Part shown: positions 8,730-15,997 of the stretch, one piece after another
Position numbering within the stretch: the first letter of the stretch is position 1
Layout of the letters: each line of letters begins with the position of its first letter
From: Shewanella phaeophyticola
GTDB taxonomy: Bacteria > Pseudomonadota > Gammaproteobacteria > Enterobacterales > Shewanellaceae
Assembly (NCBI RefSeq): GCF_025398315.1
Contig: NZ_JAODOQ010000001.1
Coordinates: forward strand, 3,162,001 to 3,226,000
Reading direction: 5' to 3'
Length of the DNA: 64,000 nucleotides
Translations under genes and position numbers: made by a program
Notes under the pieces: generated by a model
The model's database searches: none
The model's input: only the letters and a program-made list of their open reading frames with translations
Told to the model about the DNA's origin: nothing

Positions 8730-9150
8730 ATCGACCTCTTAATTTATTGACCATACTGTCACAAAACTAAGTGTCCGATGGAATTAGACCAGAACATCCC
8801 TCTCCATGAATAGGGCAGTCAAGATTTACATTTGTCTGAATGCCTTTAAACTCTCCTAAAAAATTTACGAATATAAATCCTAACTCTTTTACCTGTTCAA
8901 TACATTCTTCTTGAGTGTATCTGTATCTACCAGAGCACTTGGGACAACCGTAACCTTGCATAACTGAGTCTGCAACAGGTAGCCATGGGTTACCAAATTC
9001 ACTTCCTTTACCATGCTCTTTGCAGGATAGAATAACTCTAGTTTTTGCATTAAATTTATCGCCAAGAAAATCTATAAAATCATACTTCCCATCTAATCGA
9101 TTTATGAATTTATTAAAATATGGTAAGTCTTTTTCTAATAATTTTTTCAT

Positions 9151-9433
9151 GAAAGTTTCATTTCTAGCATAGAATGTAATAATGAGATAAAGCTATGACA
9201 CTGTATTTGGTAGCATACCTGTTTACATGTAGCGACCGCACTGCAGCTTGTCACAAAATGATAATATTTAAAACAGTTAGAACACCAAAACGAGGGGGTA
9301 AAACGTTTTGGGGCATAAATGACTTTCGTATATTGCTTGCAACTGTCCAAATTCAACTCTGGACTTGAGGCCGTTGAAGAAAATGACGTGAGCCCAGACA
9401 TGGATGTCTGGCTAGCTTGTAAGTCCCTTCACA
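9151..9433. other. Cassette leader region without a credible gene
   Basis: This holds the upstream region of the zinc-ribbon-repeat gene. An 84-codon open frame (9147-9401, minus) overlaps the downstream start, but its composition and its coincidence with repeat DNA make it unlikely to be a protein. It contains the second inverted-repeat copy (9334-9393) and the palindrome CCAGACATGGATGTCTGG (9394-9411). Confidence 0.5.
9334..9393 (-). repeat. Diverged inverted repeat, right copy
   Basis: This matches 5663-5734 in opposite orientation (GCTCACGTCATTTT, CTTCAACGGCCTCAAG, CAGAGTTGAATTTGG on the minus strand). Confidence 0.6.
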
Positions 9434-9562
9434 ATTTAACGCCCCACAATAAGGGGTCGTAACGCAGTTATTTTTTTGTTGTAGCGTACGTGAAACAACA
9501 AAACAAACAACGCAGTGTAAGTCCCAGCAGTGAAGCTGCGTACTTGACGTGATTGGTTATAC
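9434..9562 (-). repeat. attC site of the long, VCR-like type
   Basis: On the minus strand it starts GTATAAC and ends GGGGCGTTAAAT, where GTTAAAT fits the GTTRRRY core. The order of blocks (core, then an AACGC/GTTGTTTG region, then AAGGGG/CCCCTT next to GGGCGTTA) resembles the Vibrio cholerae repeat. The TAA stop of the gene at 9557 lies inside the first core, as is common for integron cassettes. Length is about 129 bases. Confidence 0.72.
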
Positions 9563-9832
9563 ATTTGCTATCGTAGCCCCAACAGCCCCTGCTGATATAG
9601 CGACAACAATGGCCAAGCTTCTTATATAGAGCTGGAATTTGGATTGCTGTATCTGGTATTTGGTTAGCCGTTGACGCCCCATGAGAAATAAAATAATTGA
9701 TATCCCCAAGATAGAAGGAACCAAGTACTTACCTGAAGTAGACAGTATGTAACCAGCTGACACTATCAAAAACGAGGCCAAGAATAGCCAAGTAGTAGCC
9801 AGTATTTTATTTTCTTTCACATGACCATCCAT
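9557..9832 (-). CDS. Small cassette-encoded membrane protein
   Basis: From ATG at 9832 this encodes 91 residues with about three hydrophobic helices (ATTWLFLASFLIVSAGYIL, LVPSILGISIILFLMG, SLAIVVAISAGAVGATIA). I chose this start because GGAG lies about nine bases upstream; an earlier ATG at 9847 is possible, and the frame continues into the group II intron without meaning. No family is recognised. The stop codon is embedded in an attC site and the beginning of the cassette abuts the intron 3' end, so this is a one-gene integron cassette whose leader is interrupted by the intron. Function unknown; small membrane proteins are common cargo of such arrays. Confidence 0.65.
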   Translation of the reverse strand: MDGHVKENKILATTWLFLASFLIVSAGYILSTSGKYLVPSILGISIILFLMGRQRLTKYQIQQSKFQLYIRSLAIVVAISAGAVGATIANV

Positions 9833-9961
9833 AAAAACTTTCTCCATTTTATGTAATCGTGGTAGAGCGGCCATTACTGACCCGACCCCACACAGATCCG
9901 GACGTGCGGAACTACCGCATCCGGCTCTTCAGTTATATATTCACTCGTGTAAAACACGATC

Positions 9962-11251
9962 CTAGTACCAATCAATCAACACCAAACGCTTGTTGATCTT
10001 TGGACTCTCAATTCTAAAATACTCTAACATCTTCTTGAAATTACTCCAGTTATAACTTCGCCGTCCACTACGCCTATTCAACCATTTGTATAAGCTATGA
10101 AGAACATAGTCATATACATACGATAAGCTTCGGCTGTTATCTGGCAAACCAAAATAATTTCTAAATCCGACTAATTTTCGCTTTAACTGTGGCAGCCACT
10201 CTCTCAGTTTTAATGAGCGTTTAGCTTTGATCCATTGGTAATACTCGCTCAACGTCGCCTTCTGTTTCTTCACAGCTGTTCGTCGTCTGAGTCTTGCTTT
10301 ACCTTTCGAATCTCTGCCCCAGTAAAACTCAAATCCAAGAAATACAAAATGACGTTTTCGTCCAATATGAAAGCGACTAAATCGCATCAATGATGTTTTA
10401 TCTTCTGCGACGTCTAGGTTGAATTTCTTTAATCGTTTTGGCAAAGCCTTATAAAAGCGTTCAGCATCATGTGCAAACTGAAACGCACAAACAAAATCAT
10501 CCGCATAACGGATCATCATTGCTCGGCCTTTCATCCTTGGCTTCACTTTCTTTTCAAACCAAAGGTCTAGCGCATAATGCAAATAAATATTAGCTAACAC
10601 AGGGCTGATAATGCCACCTTGTGGGCTACCGCTTAATGGCTTAGTAAATTCACCATCAGGGGATTTTATCCTTGCTTTCAACCATTGATTTATCAAATTA
10701 AGTATCGCCTTGTCATCAATTCGTTGCTCGAGCATAGCCATCAGCCATTCGTGATCAAGGTTGTCAAAGAAGCCTTTAATATCTGCCTCAACAATATAAC
10801 CATAACCTTTAAATTGCAGATTGAGCGTTAAACTATGCACCGCTTGATGCGCACTTTTATTCGGGCGATAACCATAGCTATTACGCAAAAAGTCTTGTTC
10901 CCAGATACTTTGCAGGATCTGACTGACACTTTGTAGCACTAGCTTGTCATCTACCGTTGGTAGGCCTAAAGGGCGTAATTTACCGTTCGATTTAGGAATA
11001 AAAATCCGTTTGATGTCATTAACTCGATAACATTTCTGTTTGAGTTGCTGACCTAAACGGTCGATATTTTCTATCAGCTTATCTCGGTACTTAGGCATGG
11101 TAATGCCATCGATACCAGGCTTCGCTTGCTTATTGAGTTGCCCCCAGCTTTGATACAGGCTGTCAGTATTTAGCAGTCCATATAAATTCTGAAACCTGTG
11201 CTTGGGGTGGGTTTGTGCTTTAAATGCGATGGCATTAAGTGTGGTTGTCAT
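9962..11251 (-). CDS. ltrA: Group II intron reverse transcriptase/maturase
   Basis: This 429-residue protein helps the intron splice and copies it during retrohoming. It has the N-terminal RT0/RT1 region (QLNKQAKPGIDGITMPKY), IPKSNGKLRPLGLPTVDDK, the RT block VEADIKGFFDNLDHEWL, SGSPQGGIISPVLANIYLHY, and the catalytic MIRYADDFVCAF with the YADD Asp pair. The maturase (X) domain follows (LYKWLNRRSGRRSYNWSNF). No HNH endonuclease domain is present after it, so insertion would not depend on second-strand cleavage by this protein; that fits compact endonuclease-less bacterial introns. The frame is intact and lies in domain IV of the intron. Confidence 0.93.
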   Translation of the reverse strand: MTTTLNAIAFKAQTHPKHRFQNLYGLLNTDSLYQSWGQLNKQAKPGIDGITMPKYRDKLIENIDRLGQQLKQKCYRVNDIKRIFIPKSNGKLRPLGLPTVDDKLVLQSVSQILQSIWEQDFLRNSYGYRPNKSAHQAVHSLTLNLQFKGYGYIVEADIKGFFDNLDHEWLMAMLEQRIDDKAILNLINQWLKARIKSPDGEFTKPLSGSPQGGIISPVLANIYLHYALDLWFEKKVKPRMKGRAMMIRYADDFVCAFQFAHDAERFYKALPKRLKKFNLDVAEDKTSLMRFSRFHIGRKRHFVFLGFEFYWGRDSKGKARLRRRTAVKKQKATLSEYYQWIKAKRSLKLREWLPQLKRKLVGFRNYFGLPDNSRSLSYVYDYVLHSLYKWLNRRSGRRSYNWSNFKKMLEYFRIESPKINKRLVLIDWY

Positions 11252-11818
11252 AGTGGCTCCAGCCCAACTTTGTCTGGACTATGTGGCAGCTTAATACCGA
11301 ATATAACTGTCAGCTCCTTCGCCATGTACAAGGCTTTCCCCTGCTCAGACTACTATGGGCTGATCTGACTTCCAAAGGGTCATCGTTCGTCTCGCTTTTA
11401 ACTAGACTTCTCTACCATCGTCCTGATGGAACACCTTTGGATCTCTCAAGTTCCTGATGCATCTCTTTATGCATGCCACGGCTTGATAACTCCGCTGACT
11501 CGCCACAACCTCACCCTTCATTTATATGAATAACGGCTGCTTTGCATGGACTTCGATGGCGTTACAAACCTCGTCAGTCAGTTCTAGTATTTATCGGAGC
11601 GATACCAGCACTTCAGGATCACGACAATCCCTATGGCCTACATAATTCTCTGTGTACGCTTCACCAATATTGTTCGCGTGATGCAGTCCTCACTGCTGAA
11701 AAGCATCTGCTAATCTCACACTCCGCCAAAGGTGCAACACTCGATACAGGTGGCTGGTTAAACCTTACCTGACAGGGACTTACACCCTGCAAGATGCATC
11801 AAGCTTCGCTTGACGCAC
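11252..11818 (-). ncRNA. Group II intron RNA, 5' domains I-IV
   Basis: The stretch between the intron 5' end and the maturase start has no gene of its own and corresponds to ribozyme domain I and following stems. Conserved words include GTGCG at the end and GGGTGTAAGTCCCT shortly after. The apparent 76-codon forward frame here is fortuitous. Confidence 0.8.
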
Positions 11819-11911
11819 TAACGCTGTTTTTTTAATGGTAAATTAACGTTAACTATAATCGCGAAGCGATGGCCAGCGGTAAGTTTTTCGGCTTGAAAAC
11901 TCTTGCTATAT
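11819..11911 (-). repeat. attC-like site split by the group II intron
   Basis: On the minus strand ATATAGCAAGAGTTTT forms the 5' arm, ATCGCTTCGCGAT a central hairpin, and AAAAAAACAGCGTTA the 3' arm. The last three bases of the core (TAC) lie across the intron at 9853-9855. The stop codon of the preceding small reading frame lies in the 5' arm. Confidence 0.6.
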
Positions 11912-12184
11912 GCAATTACTCCACTGCTTTAATTCTATGGCAACTTGAGGTTTTAGGGGCAACTTAACTAACATTTCAAAATCAGAGAATGAACCAATTA
12001 CAGTTAAAAATTCATCGTTAGTCTGCATATCAACTTCCAGACTACTGAGTTTCTCAAACTTAAAGTTCATTAACTCTCGTGAACCTTGCTTCCATAAAAT
12101 TGATAAATCACCATAAAATCCATTTATTTTAACAGTTAAATGACCGACGAAGTAAATGAATTTGTTGATTGACCGTATTGGGTA
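11906..12184 (-). CDS. Short cassette reading frame without a visible start codon
   Basis: A frame of about 92 codons is open from 12184 to the TAG at 11906. It reads as ordinary protein (for example YFVGHLTVKINGFYGDLSIL, later DEFLTVIGSFSDFEM and VAIELKQWSNC), but the first ATG is in the middle (ELMNF), so the gene has probably lost its 5' end at a cassette junction, or starts at a rare codon. Its stop lies in an attC-like arm, the usual position for a cassette gene. No family recognised and no membrane segment. It is too short and start-less for automatic gene callers. Confidence 0.45.
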   Translation of the reverse strand, partial: YPIRSINKFIYFVGHLTVKINGFYGDLSILWKQGSRELMNFKFEKLSSLEVDMQTNDEFLTVIGSFSDFEMLVKLPLKPQVAIELKQWSNCI

Positions 12185-12191
12185 CTAAAGG

Positions 12192-12221
12192 GTTCGCCTA
12201 TTGACTGGCGGTGTTATATGC
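12192..12221 (-). repeat. Possible degenerate attC half-site
   Basis: On the minus strand GCATATAACACCGCC is followed by AGGCGAAC, with CGCC and GGCG able to pair. It lies just beyond the stop of the membrane-protein gene at 12232. The second core does not match GTTRRRY, so this is a weak or decayed site. Confidence 0.35.
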
Positions 12222-12231
12222 AAAGTACACA

Positions 12232-12474
12232 TTAGCCAAGCCAAATATAAACTGCCCAAGTAACTGGTAGTAAAGTTAGCGACATATAAAATAAAGCCAT
12301 CCTTAACTTTGAACTATTAGAAGGCGGAATACCAACCATTAACACTAACCATGCTATTAGGCTTACGGCACCTAAAATTAAATTAGAAACGCTAAATGCC
12401 ACATAACCAATCACTGCACCTAGAAGCAAACCAATTGACAGAAATGTTAGAGTATAATTACCGATATTTGTCAT
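12232..12474 (-). CDS. Small membrane protein, second gene of a two-gene cassette
   Basis: From ATG at 12474 this encodes 80 residues (starting MTNIGNYTLTFLSIGLLLGA) with two to three hydrophobic helices and a short loop PPSNSSK. No family is recognised. A longer frame to 12540 exists, but it would run through the coding region of the gene upstream. The ATG overlaps the TGA of that gene in an ATGA, which implies translational coupling, so I prefer this start. A decayed attC-like half-site lies after the stop. Together the pair looks like a two-gene integron cassette at the right end of the cluster. Confidence 0.6.
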   Translation of the reverse strand: MTNIGNYTLTFLSIGLLLGAVIGYVAFSVSNLILGAVSLIAWLVLMVGIPPSNSSKLRMALFYMSLTLLPVTWAVYIWLG

Positions 12475-12599
12475 TGGTGATTCGTTGAGCCCAGCTTTAT
12501 CAAAGACGCTAATACCTTTACCGAGGCTGTAGCGACCCAAGACAAAAATATAAATATATTGACTAATTTTACATATATATCTGGCAGCTCATTTTTCAT
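12471..12599 (-). CDS. 42-residue hydrophobic peptide gene
   Basis: A small gene starts at ATG 12599 with a good ribosome-binding site (GAGGGG about five bases before it) and ends at TGA 12471-12473. The product (MKNELPDIYVKLVNIFIFLS followed by WVATASVKVLASLIKLG) has a short polar head and one hydrophobic or amphipathic helix. It overlaps the next gene by the four bases ATGA. The tight coupling and the strong start suggest a real small protein acting with its neighbour at the membrane, but a frameshift that split one longer protein cannot be excluded. No homologue recognised. Confidence 0.5.
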   Translation of the reverse strand: MKNELPDIYVKLVNIFIFLSWVATASVKVLASLIKLGSTNHQ

Positions 12600-12753
12600 C
12601 GAACCCCTCGAAAACTACAAAAAAACCAAACTGGAGTTAAACATTTTAACTAATAAATCAATAGCATATAAAACAAAATGTCATATAATGGGTTAAATTT
12701 GTCAAACTATGGGTGCATTATGTCAATGTATGGGTTCAGCGACAATTAATAAA

Positions 12754-13392
12754 TCAATAATCAAAACCCAACTGCGCTTTAATGCCGTCATTAAACGCGT
12801 GCTTTATCGGTTGAACCTCGCTGACTGTATCGGCTAACTCAATAATGTCGCGATGACAGGCGCGGCCGGTAATAATGACATGCTGCATTGGTGGGCGATT
12901 TTTTAACGCCGTTAATACTCGCTCAAGCTCGATGTAGTGATAACTCACCATGTAGGTTAATTCATCTAACAACACCATATTGATCGATTCATCTTTAAGC
13001 AGTTTTTCGGCTTCAACCCAGGCTTCCATTGCGGCTTGAGTGTCTTTTTCTTTGTCTTGAGTTTCCCAGGTAAAACCGGTTCCCATGACATGAAACTCAA
13101 CCCCTGCGCCTTCTAATAAATTACGCTCACCACAAGCCCAGGTGCCTTTAATAAACTGCACTACAGCCGCTTTATGGCCATGACCCACAGCGCGAGCAAC
13201 CGAGCCAAAACCTGAAGTTGATTTGCCTTTACCGTTTCCGGTGAGCACTAACAAAATGCCCTTTTCATCTTGTGCTGCAGCAATTTGAGCATCTACGCCT
13301 TGCTTTACTTTTTGCTGGCGCGCTTTGTGACGCTGCGCTTTAGTAGCATCAACTTCGTTTGTTGATTCATTGTCGTGATTTTCGGTTGTCAT
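12754..13392 (-). CDS. btuR: Cob(I)yrinic acid a,c-diamide adenosyltransferase
   Basis: This 212-residue enzyme of the BtuR/CobO family transfers the adenosyl group of ATP to cob(I)alamin or cob(I)inamide, making the cofactor form used by the later enzymes. The P-loop GNGKGKSTSGFG lies near residue 50, with QFIKGTW, the acidic LLDELTY motif and ITGRACH further on, all typical of the family. Length is normal apart from a hydrophilic N-terminal tail rich in Lys and Gln. It is followed by the border of the cassette cluster and preceded by cobU on the same strand 128 bases away, so it may be the last gene of the cobalamin operon or have its own promoter. Confidence 0.95.
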   Translation of the reverse strand: MTTENHDNESTNEVDATKAQRHKARQQKVKQGVDAQIAAAQDEKGILLVLTGNGKGKSTSGFGSVARAVGHGHKAAVVQFIKGTWACGERNLLEGAGVEFHVMGTGFTWETQDKEKDTQAAMEAWVEAEKLLKDESINMVLLDELTYMVSYHYIELERVLTALKNRPPMQHVIITGRACHRDIIELADTVSEVQPIKHAFNDGIKAQLGFDY

Positions 13393-13520
13393 ATCATTAT
13401 TCCTGTTGATGTGCTCATCTTAAAATGCACTGCTAATGAGTCTGTAATACGCGCAAAGGGTTATACGCGGATCGGATTAATTTGTATTTGTTGTATATCG
13501 AGTATATGACCGCTGAAATA

Positions 13521-14051
13521 CTATTGCTTTAATGCTAATGGCAAGCCAGCGACCACCAGCGTCACTTGATCTGCTATTGACGCGATAGCTTGATTTAACC
13601 ACCCGGCCTCATCGACAAACCGACGATTGAGCTCGCCCATTGGCACAATCCCAGAACCGACTTCGTTACTCACTAAGATCACATCACTGTGTAATTGGGT
13701 CAGGCATTCAAGCAATGCCACCTTTTGCTCAGGCCAACGCCCAGGATTTGGGTCGAGTAAATGATTGGTTAACAGCAGCGTTAGGCAGTCGACTAAGATG
13801 ACTTGTTGCGGCTTATCAATTGCCGTTAGGGTTTGGGCAACGTCAAAAGCTTGTTCGTGTAGTGTCCAGTTATGGGCGCTGGACACTCTGTCTTGCTGGT
13901 GCTTGGCAATACGTTGAGTCATTTCATGGTCTAGCGCTGTTGCGGTTGCAACATAAACGCATGAGTAACCAATGGCTGCGTATTCGGCAACACGCTGCTC
14001 AGCAAATCGACTTTTGCCACTGCGTGCACCGCCTAACACCAAATGAATCAT
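13521..14051 (-). CDS. cobU: Adenosylcobinamide kinase / adenosylcobinamide-phosphate guanylyltransferase
   Basis: This bifunctional enzyme phosphorylates adenosylcobinamide and then attaches GMP, giving AdoCbi-GDP for CobS. The P-loop LGGARSGKSRFAE is at the N-terminus, followed by VYVATATALDHEM, the RI.KHQQDR block with the family's guanylylated His, ILVDCLTLLL and VSNEVGSGIVP. I place the start at ATG 14051 (MIHLVLGG) because it overlaps the cobS stop (TAATG) and gives a normal length of 176 residues; a longer frame to 14090 would add a tail unlike the family. Translational coupling with cobS is expected. Confidence 0.95.
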   Translation of the reverse strand: MIHLVLGGARSGKSRFAEQRVAEYAAIGYSCVYVATATALDHEMTQRIAKHQQDRVSSAHNWTLHEQAFDVAQTLTAIDKPQQVILVDCLTLLLTNHLLDPNPGRWPEQKVALLECLTQLHSDVILVSNEVGSGIVPMGELNRRFVDEAGWLNQAIASIADQVTLVVAGLPLALKQ

Positions 14052-14836
14052 TAGCTTAAACCCACTGCTAATATCACTAAATAGCAGCAAACTTCGCTAA
14101 TTTGTTGCGCTGCACCCAGCGTGTCGCCAGTGTAACCACCAATCTGTTTGCGAAAAAAGCCACCCAATAAAATACGGACTAGCCACAGGGTAATAAACAA
14201 CACAAAAGCGGCTAGGCCATTGAGCCACAACAATACAAAAATCCCGCTAGCGATTAAAATAAACAAGTCGTTTAATTGCTGGTGTTCAGCAACCGGTTTC
14301 GATTTGCTGCTGTCATCATCGCGAACATATTGCTCACTAAAAATAAAACTCGATGCCAATACTCGGCTCAACGTGTGCCCTGCAATGAGCGCACTCACCG
14401 CCGCCATTGGACTGTAAAGCGCAAGCTCAACCAATAGTTGCCATTTAAGCAATAACACGAGTCCTAGCGCTAAGGCACCATAACTGCCTAAGCGTGAATC
14501 TTTCATAATTCGTAACTTATCAGCTACCGTCCAACCACCGCCAAAGCCGTCAGCGGTGTCAGCTAAGCCATCTTCATGAAATGCGCCCGTGACGAACACA
14601 CTCGCAACCATCGACAATAATATGGCAATGCTAGTAGGCAAAATTAATTGAGCTAACCAAAACACCAACGCACAAATTAAGCCAATAACTAATCCCACTA
14701 CACCAAAATACCGGCTGGCCTTGTTGAGTTTATCGTTATCAATTACTACCCACGACGGTATTGGGATGCGAGTAAAAAAACTCATCGCCACAAAAAATAA
14801 ATTTAACTGCCGCAACCATTTTATATCGCCAGACAT
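14051..14836 (-). CDS. cobS: Adenosylcobinamide-GDP ribazoletransferase (cobalamin synthase)
   Basis: This integral membrane enzyme joins AdoCbi-GDP to alpha-ribazole (phosphate) to make adenosylcobalamin. The sequence begins with the typical FFVAMSFFTRIPIPSW, carries the conserved acidic motif HEDGLADTADGFGGG near residues 87-101 and KDSRLGSYGALALGLVLLLK, and has about six hydrophobic helices. Length (261) is normal. It overlaps cobU by one base at the 3' end and follows cobT after 9 bases, so the three lower-ligand genes are one transcription unit. Confidence 0.96.
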   Translation of the reverse strand: MSGDIKWLRQLNLFFVAMSFFTRIPIPSWVVIDNDKLNKASRYFGVVGLVIGLICALVFWLAQLILPTSIAILLSMVASVFVTGAFHEDGLADTADGFGGGWTVADKLRIMKDSRLGSYGALALGLVLLLKWQLLVELALYSPMAAVSALIAGHTLSRVLASSFIFSEQYVRDDDSSKSKPVAEHQQLNDLFILIASGIFVLLWLNGLAAFVLFITLWLVRILLGGFFRKQIGGYTGDTLGAAQQISEVCCYLVILAVGLS

Positions 14837-14845
14837 TTTGCCCCT

Positions 14846-15985
14846 TTAAACCACATTATTAACGCCAGCATCATCGAAACTGGCCATTTGATTGTAGAAA
14901 TTTACAGCCCCTTGAATGAGCGGTAAGGCCAACGCAGCGCCAGTTCCCTCTCCTAATCTTAATCCCAACGATAACAATGGTGTGGCCTGTAATGCTTGTA
15001 GCATTAATTGATGCCCTTGCTCGTGCGACTCATGAGCAAACACTAAATAATCGTGTGATTGTGGCGCTAATTTTAGCGCAACTAATGCTGCAGCAGTAGC
15101 GATAAAACCATCTATCACCACTAATATTTTTTGCTCTGCCGCCGCCAAAATTGCACCGGTCATTTGCACAATTTCAAAACCGCCCAAGTGAGCTAAAATC
15201 GACTCAATTGACGTAAATTCATTACGATGTAAATCGATTGCCTGATTAATTAATGTGACTTTTTTTGTTAATGTCGCATCATCAATGCCTGTACCACGCC
15301 CTACACATAGATCAACATCAAGATTAAGCACTGCCGCCATCAACGCCGCTGCCGCACTGGTATTGCCAATGCCCATTTCACCTAAGGCAATCATGCTGGT
15401 GCCATTATCGACATGCCTTTTGACCAACAGTTTTGCAAATTCAAACCCCTGACGGACTTGAGCTAACGACATCGCAGGTTGCAAATGCATGGCTTGGGTA
15501 CCCTCGCCCAAGCGTTGATTAACCACACCTGAATCAGTGGCTAATGGTTGTAAAATACCGCAATCGATGACTTCTAGTGCAAAACCGACCTGACGACAAA
15601 ACACATTAATTGCCGCGCCACCATAAATAAAGTTATGCACCATTTGGGTGGTCACTTCGCTCGGCGCAATTGACACACCATAAGCCGCAATACCGTGGTC
15701 GGCAGCAAACACCAGCATGGTGGGCTTGTTAATATATAACGGTAAATGGGTCGAACTCTGGCTCGATTCAGTGACCGCTGATTCTGTGCGATTAAGTAAA
15801 ATGTGACTCAATTCACTTTCACGGCTGTATTGCACCCTAGCGATTTGCTTCGCTAAAGACTCAAGCTGCCCTAACGCACCGAGAGGTTTGGTTTTTTGGT
15901 TAATTTTGTGCTCTATGGCGTCATCATATTGGCGACTCGCCGCGGTAACAGAAAATAACGATTGTGCAATAGATTGTTGGTTCAA
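14846..15985 (-). CDS. cobT: Nicotinate-nucleotide--dimethylbenzimidazole phosphoribosyltransferase
   Basis: CobT activates the lower ligand base (5,6-dimethylbenzimidazole or an analogue) to its alpha-riboside phosphate. The start of the protein ([20 protein letters not shown]) and the blocks [60 protein letters not shown] and [14 protein letters not shown] are all diagnostic; the catalytic Glu lies in the last of these. At 379 residues it is slightly longer than usual because of an insertion near residues 60-80. It lies between the permease gene and cobS with very short gaps, in the riboswitch-controlled operon. Confidence 0.96.
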   Translation of the reverse strand: MNQQSIAQSLFSVTAASRQYDDAIEHKINQKTKPLGALGQLESLAKQIARVQYSRESELSHILLNRTESAVTESSQSSTHLPLYINKPTMLVFAADHGIAAYGVSIAPSEVTTQMVHNFIYGGAAINVFCRQVGFALEVIDCGILQPLATDSGVVNQRLGEGTQAMHLQPAMSLAQVRQGFEFAKLLVKRHVDNGTSMIALGEMGIGNTSAAAALMAAVLNLDVDLCVGRGTGIDDATLTKKVTLINQAIDLHRNEFTSIESILAHLGGFEIVQMTGAILAAAEQKILVVIDGFIATAAALVALKLAPQSHDYLVFAHESHEQGHQLMLQALQATPLLSLGLRLGEGTGAALALPLIQGAVNFYNQMASFDDAGVNNVV

Positions 15986-15997
15986 TTCTCAACCCTT

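Larger units (their letters stand above)
7562..8796 (-). mobile_element. IS3-family insertion sequence, complete, 1235 bp
   Basis: The element is bounded by imperfect terminal inverted repeats that begin TGTACTGGTC at the left end and TGTTCTGGTC at the right end, both reaching GGACACTT about 20-28 bases in. It is flanked by a 3-bp direct repeat TCC (7559-7561 and 8797-8799), as expected for the family. Inside are orfA and orfB in overlapping frames with an A6G slippery site at about 8472-8478 for a programmed -1 frameshift giving OrfAB. Both frames are intact, so the element may be active and recent. It splits a zinc-ribbon-repeat gene. Confidence 0.92.
6497..9150 (-). pseudogene. DUF723-type zinc-ribbon repeat protein with GIY-YIG-like C-terminus, interrupted by IS3-family element
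   Basis: Removing the insertion sequence at 7562-8796 and one copy of its GGA target duplication restores a continuous frame of about 471 residues from ATG at 9150. The protein holds about five repeats of some 70 residues, each with a Cys-x2-His (CPIHGEG-like) pair, a PWLP-like segment and a GCPKC pair, so each repeat could bind one zinc. The C-terminal part (AYFYLQDL, IAIKIGITNREPIKR) resembles GIY-YIG/T5orf172 nucleases. Repeats of this kind are usually taken to bind DNA, which suggests a homing-endonuclease-like or restriction-related role; that is inference. The insertion falls in the second repeat. The downstream part could still be translated from a TTG just inside the insertion end. 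The gene is strongly AT-rich compared with the cob genes. Confidence 0.7.
9856..11818 (-). mobile_element. Group II intron, complete (about 1963 bp)
   Basis: On the minus strand the intron begins GTGCGTC (5' end at 11818), followed by the domain I element GCAGGGTGTAAGTCCCTGTC. It carries a maturase gene and near the 3' end a canonical domain V (9895-9928; GAGCCGGATGCGG paired with CGCACGTCCGGATC), then a domain VI hairpin containing GGTCAGTAATGGCC, and ends ACGAT at 9856. The 5' exon ends CAGCGTTA and the 3' exon begins TACATAAAATGG. Joined, the exons give GCGTTATAC, an attC core, so the intron sits inside an attC site. It has the same orientation as the cassettes. All parts needed for splicing appear intact. 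I do not assign a structural class. Confidence 0.88.

Noticed and set aside
9147..9401. 84-codon reading frame upstream of the zinc-repeat gene
   Set aside because: It coincides with repeat DNA and a palindrome, has an unusual Cys/Ser-rich composition and lacks a ribosome-binding site.
11542..11772. 76-codon forward frame
   Set aside because: It lies within the ribozyme part of the group II intron and its sequence is explained by RNA structure.
13393..13520. Second cobalamin riboswitch before btuR
   Set aside because: No B12-box-like sequence could be found in this gap on either strand.
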